DNA of 64,000 nucleotides. It comes from Catonia carolina (taxonomy: Eukaryota > Arthropoda > Insecta > Hemiptera > Achilidae). The position numbers and the translations under genes are program-made. The stretch covers positions 434,001-498,000 of the forward strand of contig JAQMRL010000043.1 in the NCBI GenBank assembly GCA_035578175.1, written 5' to 3'. The first letter of the stretch is position 1, and every line of letters starts with the position of its first letter. Of this stretch, positions 30,553 through 41,376 are shown in pieces. The notes beneath the pieces are model-generated. The model searched no databases and had not been told where the DNA came from. It was given only the letters and a program-made list of their open reading frames with translations.

Positions 30553-33213
30553 TTACAAGTAGTCGTGGAACGGCAGACGGCGTATCCATTCGAGCTTGGC
30601 GGTGTCGTAGATGTTTCTGACGAGCTCGATGTCCGACGTCTTGTTGTTGTCGTGCAGCTTCCTCGACGTGGCGTGGATGTGTTCTTCGAGTGAAGGAAGG
30701 AGAAGGTGTTCGTGTACGATGGAGTTAGGAATAAGGTAGTGAAAGTTGGCGATTAGGCGGAGGGCACGGTTCTGGAAAGAGATGAATTTTTGACGGTGAG
30801 ATTTGGCTAGGATGGGCCACCAGACTGGTGACCCGTAGAGCATGAAGGAGCGGATGATGGCCGAGTAGATGAGGAGTTTGAGGGTGTTACGGAGACCTCT
30901 CGACCGTAGGACAGGTGTTAGTGTATAGAGAAGGATTCTGCTCTTACGGAGTTTCTCTTCGGCGTGCTTGGCGAAGTTTAGTCTTCTGTCCAGTGTGACT
31001 CCCAAGTACTTCACACTGGTCGCCCATGGAAGCTGGTGGTCGTCGATCTTAAGCGGCACTGGTTGCCGCCTCTTCGTTGAGAAGTTGATCGCCTCGCATT
31101 TCTGTGGGTTGAGGGAGAGTTTCCAAGTGGAGCACCACTTGGTAATGAGGAGGAGTTGTTTTTGTAGGTGGCACTTGTTAAGGCGTAAGGATGGGCTTGA
31201 GCGGTAAAGGATGATGTCGTCGGCGTACATGCCGGTCCGGGTTGTGGGTAGGAGAGGAATATCATTTGCGTAAGCAAGGTAGAGTATTGGACCGAGGACC
31301 GAGCCTTGAGGGACTCCGGCTCGGATCGGTTTGACAGAAGAGGTGACGGTGTGGTAGTGTTGGGACGGAGAAGTGACATAAAAGGTTCTGTTAGTGAGGT
31401 AGGAGTTCATCAGGCGGATGATGGGAGGAGGAAAGAGCAAGGAAAGTTTGTATAGGAGCCCCAAGTGCCACACCTTGTCGAATGCTGCCTTGAAGTCAAG
31501 GAGCACCGCCGTAGTGTCGCGCTTGGTGTTGGTAGCGTTGATGATGTCGGTTGTGAGCCGAAGGAGCTGGAGGGTGGTGGATCTCTGTTTCCGAAAGCCA
31601 AATTGCTCTGGTCGGAGAACAGGGTCGAGTGTTTGGGTGAGGTACGGTAGGAGTAGCCTCTCAAATAACTTTGAGAAGATGGGTAGGAGAGAAATCGGGC
31701 GGTAGCTGGAAGGATCGGTGGGCGGCTTGTGCGGTTTAGGAATGACGCAGACCTTGGAGAGTTTCCAAGCTGCGGGGAAGTGTTGGGTTGTGAGGATGGC
31801 GTTGAAGATTTGGAGGAGGTGAGGTTTTAAGTGAGGTGGTGAGTTGAGTATGGCCCGTCCGGTGATGTCGTCGGGGCCAGGTACCTTTCTCGGATTGATG
31901 GAGCGGATGACGGAGAGGAGGTCGTCGTCTGTGAATGGTGGTAGGTTTAAGGGTGTAGGGTCGGCGAGTGTAGTGGAGACAGATTGCGTGATATGGTCTA
32001 AGTGGTCGGGATCGGTGTCGGTCTGGTTGTCGGTAAAGTGGGACTCGAAATGCGAGGCGAAGGTCTCGGCGATTCCATGGGCGGAGTACTGCTTCCCATC
32101 AGGCGTGTTGAGAGGGTGACTGGTCCGTGGTTTCCGAAGTAGCTTCCTCGTGGCGTCCCAGGGGTTGTTGCCATCGTCGAGCGTGGCCAGGTATTCCTCC
32201 CAGCTCCGAGAACGGTGCTGGGCGAGGAGATACCGGCATCTCGCTGCCGCTCGGTTGAAGAGTAGTCGATGGCGTGGATCCCCGGTCAGCTGCCAGAGTC
32301 GTCTGCATCGGCGTCGGTCACTGATGGCGTTGCGAACAGCCGCTGGTAGGCCAGAACGGGTTTGTGGCGAAGGTAGAGATGATGAGGCGGTGAGGCTTGA
32401 GTGAAGAAGGTCGGTTAGGTATAGGATGTGCCGATCGATGTGATCGGGGGTGAGCAAGGTTGGCGGGTTAGGAGGTAGGGCGCCGTCGACTGAGGCGTGG
32501 AAGGAGTCCCAGTCGACTTTGCGGGTAGGAGGAGTTTGTTTGGTGAAGTTAGGCGAGTGGAATTGGAAAAGAACTGGAAGGTGGTCAGAACCCAAGTCGT
32601 TGATTACTTGGGTGTCTGGCAGGTAAGGTAGGGAAACGGATACACCGTAGTCCAGTATGTCCGGGGTGTGTCCTTGCAGGTGGGTGTGGGTAGGAGAGTC
32701 GGGTACGTGTAGCGAGATTGGAAGCGGTAGGTCTTGAAGGAAGTGTAGGAGTTCTGTGCCAGCGGTGTTCGTGGATCCACAACCGATGTCGCGATGCTTG
32801 GCGTTCCAGTCACCCCCGATGAAGAGCGGCCGTTGAATCTTGAACAACTCCGTAAGAGCAGTAGGATGAAAGTGGGTGCACGGTGGTCTGTACACTGACA
32901 CGAATGTGACAGGTACAGAGCCGATAGGAACAGAAACTGCAATAGTTTCAAGGAGAGGAATGGTTGGTATTGTGAGGAGGCTGTGGGTGTGGCGCTTATG
33001 AATCATAATTGCCACACCACCATGGGCTATTCGGGTATTAGGTCGATCGGATCGGTATATGATATACGGAGAGAGCTTGAAGGATTTATGAGGTTGAAGG
33101 AAGGTTTCTTGAAGTAGGACAACATCCACGTCGTGCTCTTCGAGGAATCGCTGCAGGTCGTTCTTATGCTGTTGGATACTCGCTGCGTTCCAGGTGACTA
33201 CTGTAAAAGGCAT
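30553..33213 (-). CDS. E5 ORF2, APE endonuclease / reverse transcriptase
   Basis: 886 residues starting MPFTVVTWNAAS. Endonuclease motifs TWNA, LLQETF, GGDWNAKH, SDHLPVLF; note A in place of the second N of SWNGN and QETF for QETH. RT motifs AFDKVWH, GVPQGSVLGP and YADDIILYR. C-terminal PVWW and TSRKLHD. Intact; overlaps ORF1 as TAATG. Confidence 0.95.
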   Translation of the reverse strand: MPFTVVTWNAASIQQHKNDLQRFLEEHDVDVVLLQETFLQPHKSFKLSPYIIYRSDRPNTRIAHGGVAIMIHKRHTHSLLTIPTIPLLETIAVSVPIGSVPVTFVSVYRPPCTHFHPTALTELFKIQRPLFIGGDWNAKHRDIGCGSTNTAGTELLHFLQDLPLPISLHVPDSPTHTHLQGHTPDILDYGVSVSLPYLPDTQVINDLGSDHLPVLFQFHSPNFTKQTPPTRKVDWDSFHASVDGALPPNPPTLLTPDHIDRHILYLTDLLHSSLTASSSLPSPQTRSGLPAAVRNAISDRRRCRRLWQLTGDPRHRLLFNRAAARCRYLLAQHRSRSWEEYLATLDDGNNPWDATRKLLRKPRTSHPLNTPDGKQYSAHGIAETFASHFESHFTDNQTDTDPDHLDHITQSVSTTLADPTPLNLPPFTDDDLLSVIRSINPRKVPGPDDITGRAILNSPPHLKPHLLQIFNAILTTQHFPAAWKLSKVCVIPKPHKPPTDPSSYRPISLLPIFSKLFERLLLPYLTQTLDPVLRPEQFGFRKQRSTTLQLLRLTTDIINATNTKRDTTAVLLDFKAAFDKVWHLGLLYKLSLLFPPPIIRLMNSYLTNRTFYVTSPSQHYHTVTSSVKPIRAGVPQGSVLGPILYLAYANDIPLLPTTRTGMYADDIILYRSSPSLRLNKCHLQKQLLLITKWCSTWKLSLNPQKCEAINFSTKRRQPVPLKIDDHQLPWATSVKYLGVTLDRRLNFAKHAEEKLRKSRILLYTLTPVLRSRGLRNTLKLLIYSAIIRSFMLYGSPVWWPILAKSHRQKFISFQNRALRLIANFHYLIPNSIVHEHLLLPSLEEHIHATSRKLHDNNKTSDIELVRNIYDTAKLEWIRRLPFHDYL

Positions 33214-34463
33214 TACGAGAGTAACAAGGGGAGCGATGAAATTACCGTAGAGATTATCTCATCTAAAGATTGCGCAGTGGCGAGCTTCTGTAACGTCTGA
33301 ATGGCCCAGTTCAAGAATTTCGGCGACGTTATCAGTGTGAAAAAGTTGGCACTGGAGGGCTTTGGCTCAGGTGGAGCAGAAGTGGTTGGTTTCGTCGGAA
33401 GGGCTGGGAAGTCCGAGCTCTTATGATGAAATACTGGCCTACTGGGGTTGATTATCACCGGTTGTGCCTGGGTAAAATGCCTAGTTGGTGGAGAAGTGTT
33501 CCTCGGTGACGAGGTTTTGTAAATAGTCTTACGGACCGTCTGCCGGGCCGGTGGGGAGATTGGGGAGCTAGCCGGCCCGGCTTTAGAATGAGAAGGGACA
33601 GGGGTTGGAGCGGTAGAGCTCGGCTGTGCAGTCGCTGTCGAAGTCGTTGCTGGTCGTTGTTGCTGCTGTCTTCTTCTCTGCAGTGTCTTGTGTGCAGGGC
33701 ACCCCCGGTAGTTAGCCGGGTGGTTACCCTGACAGTTGCAGCACGTTGGGGCCTCCTGCAGTGTTCTACAATCCTTGGCGTCATGCTCCCCTCCGCACTT
33801 GACGCATCGGGGCGCATGGCAGCAGTTGACAGACGAATGGCCGAAGCGCTGGCATCTAAAACACTGCGGCAGGCCCGGACGACTCTTGAAAGCTTCGATC
33901 GTCACAGCGACGTTGAAGAGCTGGTGGATGTCATATATCTCCGTCGAGTTGGCCTCCTTCCTGATCCGGACGTAGAAGACATTTATGGGGCGTCCCCTTA
34001 AACCTTTTATAGGCTGGACTAAGGTGACGGTGTGACCCGCCACCTGTAGTGCCAGCTTGATGTCTGCCGGATCAGTGCTGTAGTGCAGTCCCTTTATTGC
34101 AACCTTGATGTCGGCGGGCTCATCGAGGTGGTAGGTATGAAAGTATACCCCCTCCTCGATGAACAACGCACGGATGGTCTTAAAATCAGCAACGGTGGAG
34201 CTCCGAAGCATGTAGGTGGAGCCCTTGCAGGTCACCACATACTTCGAAGAAACCGCCGCGCTGATTTTTGAAGAAAGTGCAGTCCACGCCGTTGGCACCT
34301 TAAAAACCAACGGCGGGATTTTGGGACACCCTGTAGAAGGTGTCCCGCTCGTGTCTGTTGACCCTGTAGATGATGATGATGATGCTGCAGTGTTGTCTGG
34401 TCGTTGACGCTTGCGTGCAACGACCTCCACAAAGTCTTCTGGCGAAGGCTGGTCACACTCCAT
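33213..34463 (-). CDS. E5 ORF1, Jockey-type gag
   Basis: 416 residues from ATG at 34463 (MECDQPSPEDF). The frame is open to 34553, but that part runs through the target copy into E6 and is not native. PRE_C2HC-type region ([11 protein letters not shown]); zinc knuckles from residue 201 ([42 protein letters not shown]). A central segment differs markedly from E8 although flanks are almost identical. Confidence 0.92.
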   Translation of the reverse strand: MECDQPSPEDFVEVVARKRQRPDNTAASSSSSTGSTDTSGTPSTGCPKIPPLVFKVPTAWTALSSKISAAVSSKYVVTCKGSTYMLRSSTVADFKTIRALFIEEGVYFHTYHLDEPADIKVAIKGLHYSTDPADIKLALQVAGHTVTLVQPIKGLRGRPINVFYVRIRKEANSTEIYDIHQLFNVAVTIEAFKSRPGLPQCFRCQRFGHSSVNCCHAPRCVKCGGEHDAKDCRTLQEAPTCCNCQGNHPANYRGCPAHKTLQRRRQQQQRPATTSTATAQPSSTAPTPVPSHSKAGPASSPISPPARQTVRKTIYKTSSPRNTSPPTRHFTQAQPVIINPSRPVFHHKSSDFPALPTKPTTSAPPEPKPSSANFFTLITSPKFLNWAIQTLQKLATAQSLDEIISTVISSLPLLLS

Positions 34464-34492
34464 GTTACCTGTTCGGTGTCTCTGGAGCGTAT

Positions 34493-34502
34493 GCCGCGCC
34501 AC
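34493..34502 (-). repeat. H3 target-site copy 2 (between E5 and E6)
   Basis: GCCGCGCCAC on plus. The only sequence between the two elements. Confidence 0.93.
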
Positions 34503-34830
34503 TGAAACTGAAACTGATAGAAGATATTTAGACGATTTCGTGGGGAATACCACCTGATCGTTCGAAGCGATGTGACGGGGCTGGGTTTCTTCTAAGAAAT
34601 AATACTGAGGGGTAGTTATGGGGAGAAAATTTAGTTTCAGGATCAGCGTAAGTTGGTTTTGGGAGTGGAGTCCAATATATATATCAATTATAAAATCAAT
34701 ATATATATTACGAAGTAGTTGCCGTGTTTTTCATAATATTAAATTAATAATATCACAAAAAATTTGGCTGGGCGGGCAGAGCTAGCGTTGATATATATAA
34801 TTATATGTTCAACTGACTGAAAGTCGCGTT

Positions 34831-37512
34831 TTACAAATAGTCATGGAATGGCAAAGTGCGAGCTGACTCCAGCGGATGCGGTCTGGTGTAAATTGACCGG
34901 ATGGCTTCGATGTTCGAGTTCTTGCCTGCGTCGTGGAGATTTCTCGACGTGCAGTGGATGTAGTCCTGTAGGGAGGGAAAGAGTAGGTGGTCTTGTACTA
35001 GGGTGTTGGGTATTTTGTAATGGAAGTTTGCTATTAAGCGGAGGATTCTGTTATGAAAGGAGAAGAAGGATTTCTGGTGGGTTTTTGCTAAGAGGGGCCA
35101 CCAGACCGGTGACCCGTATAGTAGGAAGGAGCGGATTATTGCTGAGTAAATGAGGAGTTTTACGGAGGTTTGTAAAGTTTTGGCGCGAAGGATGGGGGTA
35201 AGTTTGGACAGGAGAATTCTGCCCTTACGGATTTTGTCGGTGGCGTGGTGACTGAAGTTGAGGTGTCTGTCCAGGGTGACCCCTAAGTACTTGACGCGGG
35301 GCGCCCAGTCCAGTTGGTGGCCGTTGATGGTGAGAGGAGTCGGTTGGGCTGTCTTCCTGGTGAAGTTGATTGCCTCGCATTTTTGGGGATTCAAGGAGAG
35401 TTTCCATAGGTTGCACCAGTGGGATATGGAGTCTAGTTGCTCCTGGAGACGGGATCGGTTTAGTCGTAGGGCTCGGCTATGTCGGTAGAGTATTATGTCG
35501 TCTGCGTAAATTCCTACCTTTATTGAAGGAAGGACAGGAAAGTCGTTTGCGTATACTAGGTACAGGATTGGGCCGAGGACAGACCCTTGTGGGACGCCTG
35601 CGTGGATGGGTTTGGTCGTGGAGGTGATGGTTTTGTAGTAACGTGAGGGCGACGAAACGTAAAAGGATCTGTTCGTCAGGTAAGAGTTTAGTAGTCGGAC
35701 TATTGTCGGTGGGAAGATGAGGGAAAGTTTGTAAAGTAGCCCCAAGTGCCATACCCTGTCGAATGCTGCCTGAAAATCAAGCAGCACCGCCGTGGTATGA
35801 TTCTTGAGGTTCGTAGCGTCTAGGATGTCGGTAACTACACGGAGCAGTTGGTAGGTGGTGGATCGGTTTCGTCGGAACCCAAACTGTTCCGAGCGGAGTA
35901 AAGGATCTATGGTAAGGAGGAGCCTAGGAAGGAGCAGTTTTTCAAAAAGTTTTGAAAGTATAGGCGTTAAGGAGATTGGGCGGTAACTGGAGGGTTCTGA
36001 AGGCGGTTTGAAGGGTTTGGGAATAACTATAATTTTGGAGTGTTTCCAGGCGGAAGGGAAGTGCTGCAAGGCAAGGATGCCGTTAAAAATATGTAGTAGG
36101 TGGGTTTTTAATTGAGTGGGGGAATTTAGGATTGCCCTTCCAGTGATGTTGTCCGGGCCGGGAGCTTTTTTGGGGTTGATTGAGTGGATTACTGTGGAGA
36201 TGTCCTCGTCAGAAAAGGGTTCTAGATTTAGAGGGGTTGGGTCTTGGAGGGTGTCGGTGACCGTCTCGGTGACATGTTCGTCGTGTATTGGATTGGCGGG
36301 GGTAGGGTTTGTCTGGAAATGGGATTGAAAATGCGAGGCGAAGACTTCCACGATGTTCTTTGCGGAATACGTGAGTCCGTCGGGTGTGTTGAGGGGGTGA
36401 CTGGTACGGGTTTGTCGTAGTAGATGCCTGGTGGCTTCCCAGTATTTGTTTTTATCTTGCAGGTCCGTTAAGTACTCCTCCCAGTGCCTGTTACGGAACT
36501 GACCGAGGAGGAGCTTACATCTGGCCGCCGCTCGATTGTAGAGAGCTCGATGCCGAGGGTCCCTGGTGAGCTGCCACAATCTTCTGCTTCGTCGTCTGTC
36601 GCTGATTGCGGCTTTGATGTGAGGTGGGAGGCTGGATCGGGTTTTTGGGGGAGGTCTGTATGTCGATTGGGTAATACTTTTTTGGATAATGTCAGTTATA
36701 AGGGAAACATGACTGTCGAGGAGGTCGGGAGTGGTTAACGAAGGAGTGTCGTGAGGGAGGGAGTCAGAGACTAGTTTATGGTAGGTGGACCAGTCGATTT
36801 TATCAGTAGGGGTGGGGTGATTGATAAGTGAAGTGGGGGTTTGAAAGTGAAAGATTACGGGGAGGTGATCGGAATCAAGGTCGTTGATGACTTGTATTTC
36901 TGGGAGGTAGGGGATGGAGTTCGAAATACCAAAGTCGAGGATGTCGGGTGATTGATCTTGTACGGGTGGGATTCTCGTAGGGGAGTCAGGTATGTGTAGT
37001 GCGAGAGGGAGTTGGGAGTTTTCGAGGAAGGACAGGAGTTGTACTCCTGCGCCGTTCGTCGTCCTGCACCCGAAGTCTTCATGCTTGGAGTTCCAGTCAC
37101 CCCCAGCGAAGACTGGCTGTTGATGGTTGAAGAGATCCGTAAGGGCTGTTGGGTGGTAGTAATTTTGTGTTCTGGTAGGGGGTCTATAAACAGAGATAAA
37201 AGTTATAGGGGAGGAACCAATGGGGACGGAAACCGCAATGGTTTCTAGCTGAGGGATGGGGGGTAGATCGAGGAGTGAGTGGGTGTGACGCTTATGTACC
37301 ATAATCGCCACTCCACCCGGGGATCGGTTGTTCAAGGTAGGGCGGTCAGATCTATAAATTATGTAGGGAGACATTTTGAAGGAGTGTCGAGGGTGTAGGT
37401 GTGTTTCTTGTAGAAGAACTACATCCACATTGTGATCTAGTAGAAAGCGATGCAGATCGTTTCTATTCCGTAGAACACCATTTGCATTCCATGTAACTAC
37501 TGTAAAGGTCAT
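34831..37512 (-). CDS. E6 ORF2, APE endonuclease / reverse transcriptase
   Basis: 893 residues starting MTFTVVTWNANGVLR. Motifs TWNANG, LLQETH, GGDWNSKH, SDHLPVIF; RT with AFDRVWH, GVPQGSVLGP, YADDIILYRHS; C-terminal PVWW and TSRNLHD. Intact, TAATG overlap with ORF1. Confidence 0.95.
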   Translation of the reverse strand: MTFTVVTWNANGVLRNRNDLHRFLLDHNVDVVLLQETHLHPRHSFKMSPYIIYRSDRPTLNNRSPGGVAIMVHKRHTHSLLDLPPIPQLETIAVSVPIGSSPITFISVYRPPTRTQNYYHPTALTDLFNHQQPVFAGGDWNSKHEDFGCRTTNGAGVQLLSFLENSQLPLALHIPDSPTRIPPVQDQSPDILDFGISNSIPYLPEIQVINDLDSDHLPVIFHFQTPTSLINHPTPTDKIDWSTYHKLVSDSLPHDTPSLTTPDLLDSHVSLITDIIQKSITQSTYRPPPKTRSSLPPHIKAAISDRRRSRRLWQLTRDPRHRALYNRAAARCKLLLGQFRNRHWEEYLTDLQDKNKYWEATRHLLRQTRTSHPLNTPDGLTYSAKNIVEVFASHFQSHFQTNPTPANPIHDEHVTETVTDTLQDPTPLNLEPFSDEDISTVIHSINPKKAPGPDNITGRAILNSPTQLKTHLLHIFNGILALQHFPSAWKHSKIIVIPKPFKPPSEPSSYRPISLTPILSKLFEKLLLPRLLLTIDPLLRSEQFGFRRNRSTTYQLLRVVTDILDATNLKNHTTAVLLDFQAAFDRVWHLGLLYKLSLIFPPTIVRLLNSYLTNRSFYVSSPSRYYKTITSTTKPIHAGVPQGSVLGPILYLVYANDFPVLPSIKVGIYADDIILYRHSRALRLNRSRLQEQLDSISHWCNLWKLSLNPQKCEAINFTRKTAQPTPLTINGHQLDWAPRVKYLGVTLDRHLNFSHHATDKIRKGRILLSKLTPILRAKTLQTSVKLLIYSAIIRSFLLYGSPVWWPLLAKTHQKSFFSFHNRILRLIANFHYKIPNTLVQDHLLFPSLQDYIHCTSRNLHDAGKNSNIEAIRSIYTRPHPLESARTLPFHDYL

Positions 37513-38876
37513 TACGAAAGAAGTGCGGGGACTGATGCAATTAACGTAGCGACGATTTCACTCATATTTTTTGCCGAAGCAAGCTTCTGCAGAGTCTGAA
37601 TGGCCCAAGTTAAAAACTTCTCAGACGTTAGCAGTTGGAATATTGAGTTGGCACTATTACCTTGGGGGTCAGGTGGATTTGGAAGTTTGTTTTCCTTTGA
37701 AGTGGTTGGTAGGGCGGGAAAGTCGGAACTTTTGTGTAAGAATACAGGCCTAGAGGGGGTGATGACGGTTGGTTGTGCCTGTGGGATTGTGTTTGCCCGT
37801 GTGAAAGTGCGAGGGGCTGGGGCGGCTTTAAATACCGTTTTCTTGAAGCTGGTACGGGCCGGAGGGGTGGTGGACTTATCCGGCACCGTACTGGAAGTAG
37901 CGGCCTGGGGTTGGCCAGATGGGGCAGTTTCAGTAGCAGGGCGGCTGACGTGCTGCTGCTGTTGTTGCTGTCTTCTCTTGAAGAGTGTCTTGTGTGTTGG
38001 GCACCCCCTGTAGTTAGCAGGGTGTACCCCGTTGCAATTACAGCACGTCGGGTCGTCTTCTTGCTGCTTGGTGCACTCTTTCGCGTCGTGTTCCCCTCCG
38101 CATTTGACGCATCGGGGAGCGTGCGCGCAGTTGATGGAAGAGTGCCCGTAGCGCTGGCACTTGTAGCACTGTGCGAGCCCGGGGCGGGCTTTGAAGGCCT
38201 CTATTGTCACACTTACGTGAAACAATTCACTAATGTTGTATATTTCCGCTGAATTGTCTTCCTTTTTGATTTTAGCAAGGAAGACATTCAACGGTCTGCC
38301 TCCCTGGCCTTTTACTGCTTGTAGGTGGGTCACAGTGTGCCCAGCTGCTTCTAACGCTAGCTTGATGTCAAGCAGCGAGTGGCTGTAGTGTAGGCCTTTA
38401 ATGGCCACTTTTATTTCGGAGGGCTCTTCCACATGGTAAGTGTGGAAGTAAATGCCCTCCTCAATGAATAATTTTCTGATTAAAGTAAAATCACTGATGT
38501 TTTGGGTTACCAGTTTGTATGTGGCACCCCGTGATGTTACAGAAATTTTATTTGTCAACAGACTATTAATTTTGTTAGATATAGTCGTCCAATTGGCCGG
38601 CACTTTAAATACCAGCGGCGGTATTTTGCTTCTATTAACTTTATTAATATTGCTGTCATTACCTGGTGTATTTTGTTGTGGGTTGGCAACACCGTCGCCT
38701 GTTAGGTTGGCAGCAGTGCGCCGCCGCTTCATAACTTGATTAAAAGGGGTCGCACCCTCTTCATTATTCTCCCCTTCTATATCCATAAGAGGGGAGATAG
38801 TAGCAGGTGTTCCGCTTGGCGGGAAAACAGCAGGTGTTCCGTTTGGCGGGAAACTGGTCGTCATCGTTTTTAACAC
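37512..38876 (-). CDS. E6 ORF1, Jockey-type gag
   Basis: 454 residues, the longest gag here. The N-terminus holds a short internal repeat (FPPNGTPA / FPPSGTPA). PRE_C2HC-type region ([11 protein letters not shown]); zinc knuckles from residue 237 ([42 protein letters not shown]). Poly-Gln run after the knuckles. A start at the internal Met of MTTSFPP is possible. Confidence 0.92.
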   Translation of the reverse strand: MLKTMTTSFPPNGTPAVFPPSGTPATISPLMDIEGENNEEGATPFNQVMKRRRTAANLTGDGVANPQQNTPGNDSNINKVNRSKIPPLVFKVPANWTTISNKINSLLTNKISVTSRGATYKLVTQNISDFTLIRKLFIEEGIYFHTYHVEEPSEIKVAIKGLHYSHSLLDIKLALEAAGHTVTHLQAVKGQGGRPLNVFLAKIKKEDNSAEIYNISELFHVSVTIEAFKARPGLAQCYKCQRYGHSSINCAHAPRCVKCGGEHDAKECTKQQEDDPTCCNCNGVHPANYRGCPTHKTLFKRRQQQQQQHVSRPATETAPSGQPQAATSSTVPDKSTTPPARTSFKKTVFKAAPAPRTFTRANTIPQAQPTVITPSRPVFLHKSSDFPALPTTSKENKLPNPPDPQGNSANSIFQLLTSEKFLTWAIQTLQKLASAKNMSEIVATLIASVPALLS

Positions 38877-39258
38877 TGTATAACTACTTAATAATATTTA
38901 TTAAAGTTTTTGTAATAAATTATATATTATTATTACTAATAATATATTAATATTATTGATTTAATTGTGCAATTACACTATTAAAAATGTTTATTACTAC
39001 TTAAAACTAAAATTATCAGTCCTGTCTATTTATTAAATACTATTAATTTTCAGTCCTGTCTATTACTTACTTAAATTAAACGAAGCACTCACACTGACGA
39101 AACACACACACAGAAGAACATTCATAATAACTTTTAAACAATAGAAAACACTTTTAAACAACAGAAAACACACATACATAACTTGTTCAACAATGAAACT
39201 TGTTCGAAGAGCGAACGGACGTACGTCTGGTCTGTACTAGATCTCAGAGCGCACTTAT

Positions 39259-39268
39259 GCCGCGCCAC
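39259..39268 (-). repeat. H3 target-site copy 3 (5' of E6)
   Basis: GCCGCGCCAC, followed by the native CTTAAAAACC and the H3 TATA-like box. Confidence 0.93.
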
Positions 39269-39799
<531 letters not shown>

Positions 39800-39854
39800 G
39801 CGTCGCGCCACAAGCCGCTTGCGAAAGTCTATTAGAGCCTTCATTCAATAAAAC

Positions 39855-39870
39855 GGCCCTTTTCAGGGCC
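39855..39870 (+). terminator. Histone mRNA 3' stem-loop of H4
   Basis: GGCCCTTTTCAGGGCC followed by ACCAAA. Confidence 0.95.
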
Positions 39871-40376
39871 ACCAAACCAATAACATGAGGTTTTCAATAA
39901 TGTGAATTTCTTTCATCTCCTCTCGCATCTTGTATAACGAACGGAAGAGGCTACTACCGCTGTAATATAATGATAATGATAATAATAATGATAATAATAA
40001 TAATAATAATAATAATGTGCACGCACAGAGACCGTTAATGAACAAACAGATAGATAGACACGGACGAATGGTCTTGTTTGTCGGTTATCACATAATATAA
40101 TCATCAGTAGATTACTGGAAAATGAAATAAGAAGAAGAAGAAATCGTGGTTGTGTTGTAAATTTCATAGTATTGTCGGGCGGTGCAGGTGAGCAAGCAGC
40201 AGTATTAGGAAGAGTTATTCGTTCTATTTTAGAGGAAAAAAAAAAAAAAAAAAGGAAATGAAGAGAGGAATTTTTTATTTTCTCTCCTTCGCCGCCGCTT
40301 TGTTACATGCTGACAGAACAATAATTATTCTTAAAAAGAGTTCAAACAGATTTAAACCTAGTCATGAAATTTTGGT
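39871..40376. other. H4-H2A 3' spacer
   Basis: Copy of 1-484 with a different AAT length. No gene seen. Confidence 0.75.
39968..40016. repeat. (AAT)n microsatellite
   Basis: AAT run with GAT interruptions, distinct allele from the other spacers. Confidence 0.9.
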
Positions 40377-40392
40377 GGCCCTGAAAAGGGCC
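40377..40392 (-). terminator. Histone mRNA 3' stem-loop of H2A
   Basis: Minus-strand GGCCCTTTTCAGGGCC. Confidence 0.95.
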
Positions 40393-40445
40393 GTTTCAAT
40401 GCTGTGTCGCCTGTATAGCAGCTGCAGCTCCCAACGAGGTCCCGC

Positions 40446-41139
<694 letters not shown>

Positions 41140-41148
41140 GGTGACCGG
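41140..41148 (+). repeat. E7 target-site duplication, 5' copy
   Basis: GGTGACCGG; pairs with 45773-45781, single copy at 25861-25869. Confidence 0.92.
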
Positions 41149-41376
41149 GAGAGTGCGGCTCTTACCTTCGTTGAGTAAAGTCGCACACCAGTCCCGGCGT
41201 GGTTGCTAGGCAACCAAGTTTGTTTGTTGTTTACATTTTGTAATTCGTTCTGTGTTGTTTTTATATACTGTTTTTTGTGTGTGTTAGGTTATTGTGTGAC
41301 TGTTTGAGTGCGTTTGGTATTAATTAACATTTATTTTAATTATATTTATTATTTATAAACTTTTTATTGTCTCTTA

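Larger units (their letters stand above)
34503..39258 (-). mobile_element. E6, Jockey-clade retrotransposon at the H3 start site
   Basis: Sense to H3, head-to-tail with E5. 381-nt AT-rich leader, ORF1 37512-38876, ORF2 34831-37512, AT-rich 3' end with TA-rich inverted repeats and an AGTTTC tail like E5. ORFs are clearly diverged from E5/E8, so this is a second H3-site lineage and the tandem arose by two insertions, not duplication. Confidence 0.95.

Noticed and set aside
34464..34553. N-terminal extension of E5 gag
   Set aside because: It crosses the H3 target copy into the 3' end of E6, so it is a chance read-through.
41149..41165. E7 begins GAGAGTGCGGC, resembling the H2A start-site sequence AGTGCGGCCG, as if the parent copy had been transcribed from an H2A promoter
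   Set aside because: E6 begins with a similar TAAGTGCGCTC, so the resemblance may just be the native 5' end of these lineages. Eight matching bases are not enough.
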